Shown piece after piece: positions 44,350 to 54,667 of a stretch of DNA of 64,000 bases. Origin of the DNA: Takakia lepidozioides (lineage: Eukaryota > Streptophyta > Takakiopsida > Takakiales > Takakiaceae). Location: contig CM060733.1 of assembly GCA_030704615.1 (NCBI GenBank), positions 9,920,001-9,984,000 of the forward strand. The letters run 5' to 3'. Made by a program: the position numbers and the translations under genes. Below the pieces are notes generated by a model. That model worked only from the letters and a program-made list of their open reading frames with translations. It was not told where the DNA came from and ran no database searches. The stretch's first letter is position 1. Each line of letters opens with the position of its first letter.

Positions 44350-47300
44350 TTACTCACATGAAAAGTCGTTGTCGACCTGCTTATCTTCGGGATCGTCATC
44401 ATTTCGAATATGAATCCGATCAGTCTGTGTGCCTGAAGTGGAGCCAGACAAAAGGGGGAGGAGCACTGTGTTGTAGAGGTCAGAATCACCCTCCATACCA
44501 AAAAGGCTTCTTCCGCCTGCCTTGCATGCGTGGTAAGTTGCTCCTGCACCAGACAGGAGAACATAAACAGTTTGGAGGAGGGGATTTAAGCAGATGAAAC
44601 TGTTGAAAGGAAACCAATTCGGAAGGGAGAAAACGAACCTGTGGACACAGAAAGATCGACCACCCGTGCAGAGCGGTGGCTGCATGACTCCAGCAGTATT
44701 TGCATGAATGCTGGTGACTTTTCCTTTGCACCTCTCCAGGGAGTGCCATCTGGTCTCTTCAGAGTCTGACTGGACTGCATGAAGTTGTACAAAATGTCAT
44801 CGACATGGGGCTCATAGGGGGGGTTGACGAAACAACCCTGGTCAGAAATCTCAAAGCTGCGGATGGAGGATGGTGTCTTTGATGTGCGAATCCTCCGCAG
44901 GCAGATCGCCTCGAACATCCTCGTCTGCCAAAGATAGCAGGTTAGTGTGGTAAACACAATCTAAAGTGGAAGTGTGTACATCGGCTATTCAGAACTCTGA
45001 CACAAAAAAACCATGAATCGTTGATGATCGGTGTCGATCATAAAACATTCTACTAGAGTGGAGCTGCAGAGAAAATTGAAACTCATGATCAAAGCACAAG
45101 CAGAAGGCAGACGGCATACCAGCTGACCAGGGAAACCCCCTTTCACAAGGTAGAGGCTGTTCACACAATTCCATGTGCGCAAAACTTCAAACCCTGAAGA
45201 CTTGAGGTATGATGCCAATGCCCGACGACTATCATTGTCACATGACTGAAAAAGCAGAAGTGTCCCTGCATCAGAGAGGAAATTGTTACAGAACCCGAAT
45301 ACCCAACTCCAGTAGTTGTCCTCGAATTTGTTCCAGCCTGGCGTCTTGCCCTTTGGAAGAACTTCTGGCACAGCCTGGCCATCCGGGATGTCGAGAATGA
45401 CAATGTCGGCCGCATAAGTTTTCTGCACACCGCACACGAAGGTGGGACCTGTGCTCACCTGCAACAGACATGTTTTTTATAAGAACGATGGCAAGAATGT
45501 TTTCAAAGAACGAGACTGAAATACTGCCAACGAAACATTCAGAGAAAAAGGAAAGAAACTGGAATTCTCACCAGATTGAGGAATGAGATTATATTGTCCC
45601 AGGTAGGGGATGGCACCCCAGTGTATCCTCTCTTTCGACTCTGCATCATCGAAAGCCAACCCTCATTAACAATTTTCATCTCTCCTGCTGAATCAGAACG
45701 GGAAGGGTGTGGCTTGGCATCGAACACGCACTGAAGAGTGCGGGTATATCTTCCAGCACTAAAGTCCTGCCCACTCTCCATCTCCTTTTCATTCTCCTTC
45801 CCCTTGTCCTTTTCCTTCTCTTTGGACTTGTCTTTGTCCTTTGGCTTTGCTGGTGAGATGGCTATGACATCAACAGCCTTGTCTTTTGGTTTGCGGCCCG
45901 CCTTCTTTCCCTTCTGCGGCGTTCCCTGAGCATCAGGCTCCTTGGCAGCCAAGGTTGCTATGTTTCGTTGATACTCTTCGTCAGTCAAAGGCGCCAGCAT
46001 CTCAGCGTTATTGTTCAAGTATTTCATATGCTGTTCTTGAAAGGTCGTGTGCTCAGGTGGGCAGTCAAGGTACCACCCACAGTCTCTGAAGTGAGAAGGA
46101 CTCCAGTCCTTCAATATCCCTGCAGTATACATGGTTGGATCGTTTGCAGGGTCCGACCACATGTCAAGATAGTCGGGAATTCCGCTCAGGTGATTTCCTT
46201 CCATAAGCACATATTTCGTGTACCTGAAAAAAGGAGATGAATCCCAACCCACAAAAGCGCTCAGTGAGTAAGATGCAAGTAGAACAGAAAGAATAAAACA
46301 TGGATTGAAATGGCTCTGACAACTGCTCCAAGGACCTTTCAGGACCACACTACTGCTCCAGATATGAATGTCGTCAACGCCATTCAGAACATTCCATTCC
46401 ATGACACTGTAAATACATCCTAATCCAGGTGAATGCAAATAAGCGATTAGAAATGACACAGACATAGAAGTGAATGTCGTCAACGACATTCAAGAATGAA
46501 GCCAAATTCTTACTGAAATGAAGCAAAATCACAGGATGGAAATAAAAAAATTGAGTAAGGAACCATCCAGGAAAACTCAATGCACATTCATAACGAACCT
46601 ATCACTGAGGACCTCACAACATCACTGTATGTGAATGGCGTCAACGCCATTCACAAAAATACAAAATAAACCAATTACTTAGCTCCCCAATCCATGAAAA
46701 TTGAATTTGTCGTTTTTTAATAATACAGACACAGCTGTGAATGTCGTCAACGACATTCACTTTGGATTTCTTAAAACAGAGCTTATGAAGCCTCCATATT
46801 CATCGCAAGAGGAAAAAACAATGCAGAACAACTGAATGTCTGCATTGACATTCAGCAAAATGAAGTGATCAACCCTCATTGTATCCTCTATGGACATTAC
46901 AAAAATTTAAATAACCTTGAGGACCACACAACAACTCCGTATGTGAATGTCGTCAACGCCATTCAAGGACATTATCAATTCTAATCAGGGACAATATAAT
47001 TGCACCCTTAGATCCTAACCAGGTGAATTCATATACTCGCTTAAGAATGACTCAGACAAAGAAGTGAATGTCGTCAACGACATTCAATCTGGATCTAAGA
47101 TTGCAATCCATATGAAGCCACAATTTTTCCCAAAAAAACATAGAGTTTCAAGTATGACATTTCACCTGTACACAACTCGCATCATGGCCCACTCTCCTCC
47201 AACCTGACTGTCAAAGTCGTTGGACCGTAAAATGTTACCATCTTTGGAGAACTCCCGGAAAAAACAGTATCTCCAGGTGAGACCTCTCCACTTCCTTATG

Positions 47301-49652
47301 TATGCCTCCAATGACATTTGGGGAGGGGAAACAATCGCAATGTTCAGGTCCTTCAAAGTCTGATCCAGCACAATGACGGCGCGCTTTTCGAGCTGCAAAT
47401 AGAATATTTGTCAGAATTGCAAAAAGAAACACATCACATACTTGAAGATAAGAAACAGCATGTTCGAATACACACCTGACTCCAAAATGTAGCCTTGTGG
47501 AGCCAGTTATCAAACACCAAATCACTGATTCCTTCCACCTTTGTGCCAGGCTGTATGGTGCTCTTTGGGAACTGATTCAAGTCCTTTACTGTTTGATCTG
47601 AGTTCCATATCTCCAGCCACCTTATTTTTGTTTGTGGGTCGACCATCGATATGGCCAGCCGGTGCAATTTCTCCTGCTGCATCTCCGGATGCACATGCTT
47701 GTCATAGTGTGTTTTGATCTGCTGAAGGAACTCAGGACCAAGTCCAGGATCTACTATTCTAAGCTGCTTTCCGAAGGCTGACATCAATTTGGTTCTTCGC
47801 ATCTCAAACTCCTTCTTTATTGCAGCTTCCACACCCTTTGATGTCCTTAGTTCCTCTGGTGTAGTGCGGTAATATTCGGATTTTCCCTTCTCAGCTGCCT
47901 CTGCCAGTTCTTGCTGCATTCATTCAAGTAGTGATTAGCTCCGAAGGGACTCTAAACATGTATTCGAAAAGTAAACAGATTACAGACTCGGGCTTACCGC
48001 ATACATGTACTCCAGAAACGCCTCTCGTGTCAAAGAATACCAAGTGCCTGCAGCTCTTCCTGTTTCGCACTTCTTGATGATATTGGGTGGTAGTACTGTC
48101 CGAAAATCATCCAGCTTCATCAGACCAATCCTCTGAATTCGGAATAGTGTGTGAACCAAGCTTGTTGTCACATGCGATTTCTCTGTCGATCTGCAAAAAC
48201 ATTGAAAACATTGCATTCCTTAACACTGTTTTTTGAGGATCAACAAGACACTACAGAGGGAATCAAATCTCCTGGATGACTTACTTGTTCACGTCGTGCA
48301 TAGCTGTAAGAAGCCTAGCGATGTCGTTTCCTGGATCCAAAACCATTGCCTCCACAGCAACATGCTTGTCTTTGTCTTTCGAATGGTGTTTCTGAATGTA
48401 TCCCATCCATGCCAGCAATCGGTGGTTGCCGTCCCAGACGTAGAACATGTGGTTGCAAAATTGCTGGGTGTTCTTTCCCATCATGAGGCCCAGCTCGAAC
48501 TCCTCATTGGCATCTTTCCAGCACTCATCCCAGTTATCACTGATCTCTGGAGAAACTAATGTGCTTTTCCCATTTATATCCGTCAGTGACACATAAAAAA
48601 CTTGTGCACCAAGTCTATATCCATGCACAAAATCACTCTCCAATTTTGTTATGTCATGGGAAAGAGGTGGACGCACAACAGGCATTGATATCATCCGGCA
48701 CAGAGGTATGTCCAGACGCCCTCCAGATACGAGCATGTCCCTTATAACCTCCTGAGAGTTTACCTTCTGGAATGACATGAGTTCTTTCACCTTGTCAAGG
48801 TAGTGCACTTCGGATTCATCTGCTTCATCTGTATTCTCTGAGCTTTTTGCGGACTCGTCCCCATCTCCAGATCCTTTCCCCTCTGATCCTGTAGGCTTCG
48901 ACCTCACAGTTTTCTGCACGATGCCATTCAGTTCTGACTAAGTCATTTGCAAATAGTGAATGGCGGTAACGACAATCACTCTGTATCAAGGAAACTCACC
49001 ATGAATGGTGTGAAAGAATTCAGCACAATCTACAGATGCAAAGCCGAGACTGCCGTATTCAAAACAAAAGTGAGAGCGATAGCGAACGGCGTTAACGACA
49101 ATCACAAAAGATAACAACCTGCCGGATCGGTGTTGTGAATGACATATATGTGCAACTGATTGGCGGCAACGACATTCAGTGTAGTTTAGGGAGAATAGTA
49201 AGTGCAGACTCTCTCTTCAAACACATAGGTACATAAATCTCATGAGCAGAATCGAATGGCGTTAACGACGCTCGCGATTCAGTAGTTCCTGCTAAAGAAT
49301 GGAAGAGGAAGGACTCCTTGAAAGGCAATCACATAGACTATATGATAAAACTTACTGGCACCTTCTTAGGTTTTGAACTTTGATCCCCTTCTGCAGCTTT
49401 CCTCTTCCCTCTCACATCTGCTGGAGTTTCTGTCTGCGCAAGGGTTTCTTGACCTTCTTCAGGTTCGGCGTTCCGCGTGCTTCCACCTTCTTCAGTGTCC
49501 CTGCGATTCATCTCTGCCTCCACAGGCTGGCGCACTCTTATCGCCGGCTGTGTCGCAGCCGCTGCCTCAGTCTCCGTCTGCTCTTGTGAATCAGTCTCCG
49601 CGTTCACCTGCTGCCTTGGCCCTGTGTTCTCCAACAAACGACGCCTCGTCAT
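44350..49652 (-). CDS. Transposon-borne ParB-like / N4-N6 DNA methyltransferase-like fusion protein
   Basis: Nine exons with GT-AG borders and matching phases: 49356-49652, 48285-48913, 47998-48190, 47476-47913, 47166-47392, 45572-46223, 45120-45458, 44639-44924 and 44350-44543. They total 3,255 nt with no stop, giving 1,084 residues from ATG 49650-49652. Residues 1-140 are basic, then acidic and low complexity. A ParB N-terminal-like domain centres on FYVWDGNHRLLAW (about 257-268). Exon 6 has a Lys-rich linker (KPKDKDKSKEKEKDKGKEN). The C-terminus has the order of beta-class amino-methyltransferases: ADIVILDIPDG (motif IV position, residues about 829-839), LLLFQSCDND, KSPAFMQILLESC, then VVDLSVSTGATYHACK and FGMEGD (motif I). 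The catalytic DPPY is DIPD and FxGxG is SVSTG, so catalysis is doubtful. Function is inferred only from fold. Confidence 0.75.
46366..47086. repeat. Palindrome array in intron 5 of the companion gene
   Basis: Seven palindromes start at 46366, 46471, 46631, 46737, 46832, 46945 and 47065, 95-160 bp apart. Perfect examples have arms GTGAATGTCGT / ACGACATTCAC with a CA spacer (46737-46760). At 46631-46654 both arms are changed together (GTGAATGGCGT / ACGCCATTCAC), so pairing is kept. At 46832-46855 the core differs but the outer 9-bp arms still pair. On the companion gene's strand the core reads ATGTCGTTGACGACAT, as in copies 1 and 2. Confidence 0.85.
48956..49276. repeat. Second palindrome array, intron 1 of the companion gene
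   Basis: Four degenerate members lie at 48956-48979, 49082-49105, 49156-49179 and 49252-49276, 74-126 bp apart. They share GGCGTTAACGAC or GGCGGCAACGAC cores. Outer arms vary together in part (GTGAA..TCAC; CTGAT..TTCAG). They are more diverged than those in intron 5. Confidence 0.7.
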
Positions 49653-50507
49653 TTTCTCTCTTGCTCTGCGTCTCTCTCTAAGGGAAGTAAAATAAAGAGA
49701 CTTTCTTCTCTTTCGTATTCTAGAAGGAACCCTCTCCAGCTTGACTACCACTCTCCCTCTAAGCGCGAAAAGTAGAAAAACGCAGTGACTCCCGATTTCT
49801 TGCGGGATTGCCTGTGTTCTTGCGTGTCTCTAGAAGCATCGGATTCCCTCCCGCGTGACCGTTACACATAGTCGTTTTGATATTAGTGCACATGCCAGCA
49901 ATTGGTGTACAGCTGTTCGTATTCAGTTATGGATGTCTGACGTGTGCCGCCCAAAACAAAACGGCGTGTTCTAAATTATAACTGGTTCAATATTTAAAAA
50001 GAACAGCGAATCCCAGAAATTGATGCGCAGTCTTAAACAAATAAATATAAATGAACGAGAGTTTGATGACAAATTTTGGAATATCATACACGGTCATCCT
50101 TGTTATCCAAACCCCACATTCGTTGCACATTTGGAACTTTCCAGGTGCGCATGATCATTGGTAGTAGTATATAGATACATTTACTTAATCTGCAATCCCA
50201 TTCTCGGATCCTGTGGCATGCTTCCAGGAAGTCGGCTTTGTTATTGGGTTTATTGATGAGGTTCTGATTAACGGTTTAACAGTTGCCGACACTGCCCCTA
50301 TGGATTCTCTGACCACTGGGCCCACAAGAAAAGTAATTAAAATGGACGGCTGCATATCTGGAATGAATAACAGAATATGCACAGTCGTTATCTGAGCTTC
50401 CTCCGCCATATGCTCTGCTCATTCTTCAACTGTGTTCTGGAGACAGCAGTAAACCGATTTACACTAGATCTGCGATAGCAAGGTACAAACATACTCGAGG
50501 AAGGAAG
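49653..50507. promoter_or_regulatory. Shared divergent promoter region of the transposon
   Basis: 855 bp separate the ATG of the companion gene (minus) and the ATG of the transposase (plus). The strand near the companion start is pyrimidine-rich. AT-rich stretches at 49975-50060 could serve as core promoter, but no TATA box is clear enough to assign. No coding signal was found; the ORF at 50213-50395 has no motif. Confidence 0.4.
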
Positions 50508-53500
50508 ATGGCTTCCTCTGAAGCGGAGTTCTTCTCAGACGACAAACCAGTGCCGTTCTCCCAGGAAGTCCTTGACAATGGATTTGCAATTGTTCTGGAA
50601 CATGTCTTGGCTACCCGTTTTCAGCTGCAGAATGGCTCCATCTTTTTGGAGAAAGAGGTTTACGATCTGAAAGGGAAGTTGGTGAAATATTCTTTCCAAA
50701 ACCGTGATGAGACGGCTCATATCAGCCAGTGGAGAGTGCGTCCTGGTCGATACAGAGTACTTGGAGAGCCTCGGCGAAAGTCCCTTGGGTCATATGTGAC
50801 GCCCGGGACTGCTGCTTCGGTCGTTGAAGACAAGAGGGAGGTGGTGGTGAAAAAAGAACAGACTTCCTCCACTCCAATCGTTGAGCTTTCGGATTCTTCC
50901 GATGATGACATAAGTGAAATTCCAAATCCAGTCCTTCCTACTGTGGTTGCAGAAGCTGATGAAGAAGAGATTTGTAGTGTCATTCCAAAATTGCGGGCGA
51001 TGGGAGGAATGGCTGGATTCAAAAGCGAGTTGCGGGGAATTGATTGGGAATCTTTGAAGCAGGTGCCTGTGAAGTTCTTGCCGGAGACTTTTGATGGCGA
51101 TATCCTATTCGAGCTGCCTCCTCCTCCGCGAGTTGGAGGTGTAACAATCATGATGCATGGAATGGACAAGAAACACGACGGGCACCCGTGGTGCAGAACA
51201 AAAACATCCAATATTCAGAATGATGACAAGCTTGTTTTCAGGAGGACAGTTTGCAATGGACACCTTAGGTGTGATAATTTGAATTGCAGACACTTTCTTC
51301 AGTCTGGAGTTCATAATCAAAGCGAATGGGAGGGTCTGGCGGAGAATCCATTTCAGCCTGGGACTGCCCCTCCACCGGCAAACACTTTCGTCTGCAAATT
51401 CTGCAAACTTGTGCCATCCTGCTTGGCGCTCTGCGGAGCAAGAATGTACTATGTTGTCCACCGTTTGAATACAATGACGAGAGCTTGTGTGCATTTTGGA
51501 TTCCATAACCATCCTGTCTCGAAGGGGGATTACAGGGAGAGTGTTGAGACAGTATCGAGGTTGATCAAACAGGAGTTTGGGAGAAACCCATCCGCAACAA
51601 CATCTGCAATTGCTCTTGGCGCAAGCAAGTCCTTCTTGGAAAGCCATATTTTGAGTGAAGGAGATTCTGTGGGGACTAAACTTGACGGTGCAGCATTGGA
51701 CCTGGTCATGGATCATTTCTCCACTTTAAGTTCACCTAACATTCGGCATCAGATCAATGCATTGAGAATGGGCTCTGGGATCAGAGGCTACATAGACAAT
51801 ATTTTGGAATTGAAACGACTGAGCAAGTACGATTACATCCAGGACAATGTATTCCCAGGTCAAGGTGCCATCAAAGTTTTTCTTTTCAAAATGTCGACTG
51901 TTGGGGAGGGCAGTGGGGTTAGCCTCGTGAAGCGGATGCAGAAGACTGGGGACTTGCAAAACTGTTTTCTTATGTTTGATCATGTGAAACGAGTGAAGGA
52001 TTGGACGACAATGGCTTGTCATGTCTACGATCCAGTGTACCAACGAGTTATGACAATTGCAGTTTGTGACATGCAATCCGAGGATACGGAATCCCAGAAG
52101 CTCATGTGGAATTCCCTGATACGTGTCATGGGCTGCCATGGGCTGCCATCTCCAATTTCGCAGGTTTCATGGCGGATAGTGCTCAAGCAAATTTCAATGC
52201 TATTCGTATTGTCTTCGGATCGGGCGACCCAAAAGTGCCTATGCCAGGAAGAGAGCGTACATGTCTATTCCATTGGACACAATCTCTGGAAAAACATACA
52301 AAGTCGGACATCAAACCAGAGATGCAGACTCAGCACCGTAAATTGTGCAAAGAGTACAAAGATGCTAGAACAATGAAGGAGGCGGACACTTTGTTCCAGA
52401 CAATTCGTGCCTGGTGGTTCTCTTCTGGAGCTGCATCACTTGAGAGTATGAGAGCATTGGAAGATTGGCTGGCGTTTTGGCACTTCCGGTATAGACAGTG
52501 GGGAGCAGCCATGACAATGGTACGAGGTTCTATTTCATGCTTTATTCATACATTTGCTTTCCATATTTTTGACTCATTGCTTTCTTTATGTTGTTTCCTG
52601 TGCACTATTCTGAAGTGTGGTTATCCTCTTTGCAGAACATGTCCATTGAGGAAATGGCAGACATGCCATCTTGCAATTTGGCAGAAACTGTGCACAATGC
52701 ATGGTTGCAGCAGTCTGGGAAAGAGGTCGGATTTGTATGTGGCAACAACAGATGATTTGATACGTGCCTTGCAACAACAAACCCGATACCGTGATTGGGG
52801 TTGGTGGCAAGGGTCCGGACAAATCGGAGTTGATGTTGCGTGCTGCAAACAGATCTGGGGACCAATCAAGATAGCACGGGCGGTGAGCATGTATGCCCAG
52901 GGAACGCCACTTGTTTCTAGAGTTCCACATCTTGAAGGGGAGGAGAGATTCGGCTCCTGTAAGAGGAAATTGAACACTCCACCTGGTTCGGATTCAGATT
53001 CCCACAGGGCAGACCGTGATAACTTCTCGAAGCCTCGTGTTCCCCTGCATGACAGCTCCGTGTCCGGAACCTCCATTGTGGAGGAACCTCCAACACGACG
53101 GCAAGCTCCAGCATCAAACCGTGCCACTGAAATGGTGCAGGAGAGAAACAACCCCCTTGATGTGCTTGAGTCCGCATGCCCCGACCACGTTTGGCACATA
53201 GAACGCACAAGTGTCGGGTCTCGTGTGAAATGTACAGCGATCAGGGCAACTAATTTCGAGAAGTGCACTTCATCTATATCCAGAGGTGATGCCCGAACTC
53301 CTGCTCCGACTTTCACGGGCTTGATGCGTCCATACGGTCAACCAGAAGCCAAGAACCACAAGTTCTGGTTCTGCGCAGATGATTGTGCCAGATGTGTGCA
53401 TGGAACTGTGCGTCCTTCCGTAGTGATGAAGCCATCTCCTCCAACCGTTTGGCCCGTGAAGGTGGGAACACATCTCAGCTTTCAGGAGATTGAAATGCTG

Positions 53501-54007
53501 GAGGAGGCAGGTTTTTCCCTTGCGAGACAACCCCAACTCCATGCATGTGCTACTACTCCTGCGTCCTCCCGGGTCCCCCCGGCAAATCCTGACTTGTGGC
53601 CAACCAAACGAGATGGAAAGCTCGTTCGGCGTTTCCCTCCAACCGCTGAACACTTTGGCAAAGTGGAGTCCGCAAGAATGCTCCAAGCTCGTGTCGGAAG
53701 CACCACGGAAGTACCCGATCCAGGATATGGTCGGGTATTCACAATCATCACTTCCACATCTGCTGTTCATGACAGGACCTACGACATCACGGTTTCCAAT
53801 TTCCCCAATTGCACATGTCCTGATTTTGTGAATATGCTATCAACCAGTTTGGGCAAGAGAGGTAAATTCATACCCTGCAAACATTTGTATTTCATATTTT
53901 TGAGGAGGATGGTTTGCGATCCCAAACGTGACAACTTCATTCACCAGGCCACTATGAGTTTCAACGAGGTCGATACTCTTTTGCAGCGGGATACAACACA
54001 TGGGTAG
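50508..54007 (+). pseudogene. MULE transposase with WRKY/GCM-type and SWIM zinc fingers, copy 3 (nearly complete)
   Basis: Exon 1 (50508-52519) starts at ATG, MASSEAEFFSDDKPVPF. A Zn-binding region follows: HDGHPWCRTKTSN (about residue 220), CNGHLRCDNLNCRHF, and CVHFGFHNHPV (about 325), typical of WRKY/GCM-like fingers of MULEs. The core has MFDHVKRVKDWTTMACHVYD (about 488), FMADSAQANFNAIR (about 554), CLFHWTQSL and LEDWLAFW, which supply candidate DDE residues. Exon 2 (52636-54007) ends with the SWIM finger CTCPDF...KRGKFIPCKHLYFIF. Relative to copy 1 there is a 1-nt loss near 52150, a 2-nt loss near 52730 and an out-of-frame stretch at about 52795-52870, so this copy should not make a full protein of about 1,120 residues. 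Confidence 0.85.
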
Positions 54008-54409
54008 CATGAACTATGTAATGTGGTATGTGGATGACCATGATTTGAAATGTGTAATTCACATCAATTCGTCGGCTGTGCAATGATATGGCCTCCAACT
54101 ATACGGAGTGAGGTCTGAGTGACAACTTTTAGGTAGTGCACATTTGTCATTGCACCGTTCGAAGTCTACATGTCTTGCTGTCGCTATGCACTACAATCAT
54201 CTTTTGAAGATGATCATAACTCTCATTGTTATTTGAGGAGGGAGGAAGTCTTCTCGTGGCAGCCTTTATGGCGCACACTTTGTGAGGATATTTTGTCGTC
54301 TTCGTAATTGTAAAAGTGAAACAAACATTTGTAATTGCACAATGTTGGATGCTGCAATTGTAGGCCTCAACGCTCATCTTGATTCTATTTAGGCAAGATT
54401 CCCTGCATT

Positions 54410-54616
54410 AATTCCACGGTCATAGGACCATCCACGGTTATAGGCGGCGCATGTTAATGCTGACGTGGCAGTTGACGGACAGTGCCACGTCATCATTTAC
54501 CGCCACATCAGCATGCTGACATGACGCTCATGCCACGTCAGCATGTGTGCAGGCTCACGCCACGTCAGCTGGCGTGAGCGTACGCTCACGCCACGTCACT
54601 CCTGCGTGAGCGTACG
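54410..54616 (+). repeat. Right subterminal region: GGTTATAGGCGG, GCCACGTCAGC words and palindromes
   Basis: CCACGGTTATAGGCGG lies at about 54431. GCCACGTCA recurs five times between 54480 and 54600. GCGTGAGCGTACGCTCACGC (54572-54591) is a perfect 20-bp palindrome, with a close relative at 54604-54623. CCACGGTTATAGG and GTGAGC words are shared with the other family ends. 54008-54409 shows no gene. Confidence 0.7.
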
Positions 54617-54657
54617 CTCGCGCGCTCACGTGCAACGCTCACGCCATTGCGTCGTTG
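54617..54657 (-). repeat. Terminal inverted repeat, right
   Basis: Reverse complement begins CAACGACGCAATGGCGTGAG and continues CGTTG, CACGTGAGCGCG. It ends exactly at the right target duplication. Confidence 0.75.
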
Positions 54658-54667
54658 AGTGGGGGTT
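54658..54667. repeat. Target site duplication, right (AGTGGGGGTT)
   Basis: Identical to 43322-43331 and directly outside the right inverted repeat. Confidence 0.9.

Larger units (their letters stand above)
43332..54657. mobile_element. Complete 11.3-kb MULE-type transposon with two divergent genes
   Basis: The boundaries are set by a perfect 10-bp duplication and by related inverted ends: left CAGGGATGCCTCGGCGTGAG, right (reverse complement) CAACGACGCAATGGCGTGAG, both soon followed by CACGTGAGCGCG. Inside, the minus strand carries a nine-exon ParB/methyltransferase-like gene (44350-49652). The plus strand carries the SWIM-type transposase (50508-54007). An 855-bp intergenic region separates their starts. 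Introns of the first gene hold two palindrome arrays. Parts of both genes recur at 20-26 kb and 31.6-33.5 kb, so the companion gene is a stable cargo or a second mobility gene of this family. Confidence 0.85.

Noticed and set aside
46366-49276. Regularly spaced palindromes resembling a CRISPR array
   Set aside because: Repeats are degenerate, spacers vary from about 50 to 135 bp and are part of introns, no cas genes occur, and the genome is a plant's.
50213-50395. 60-codon ORF in the transposon's divergent promoter
   Set aside because: Short, no motif, and absent from the other copies.
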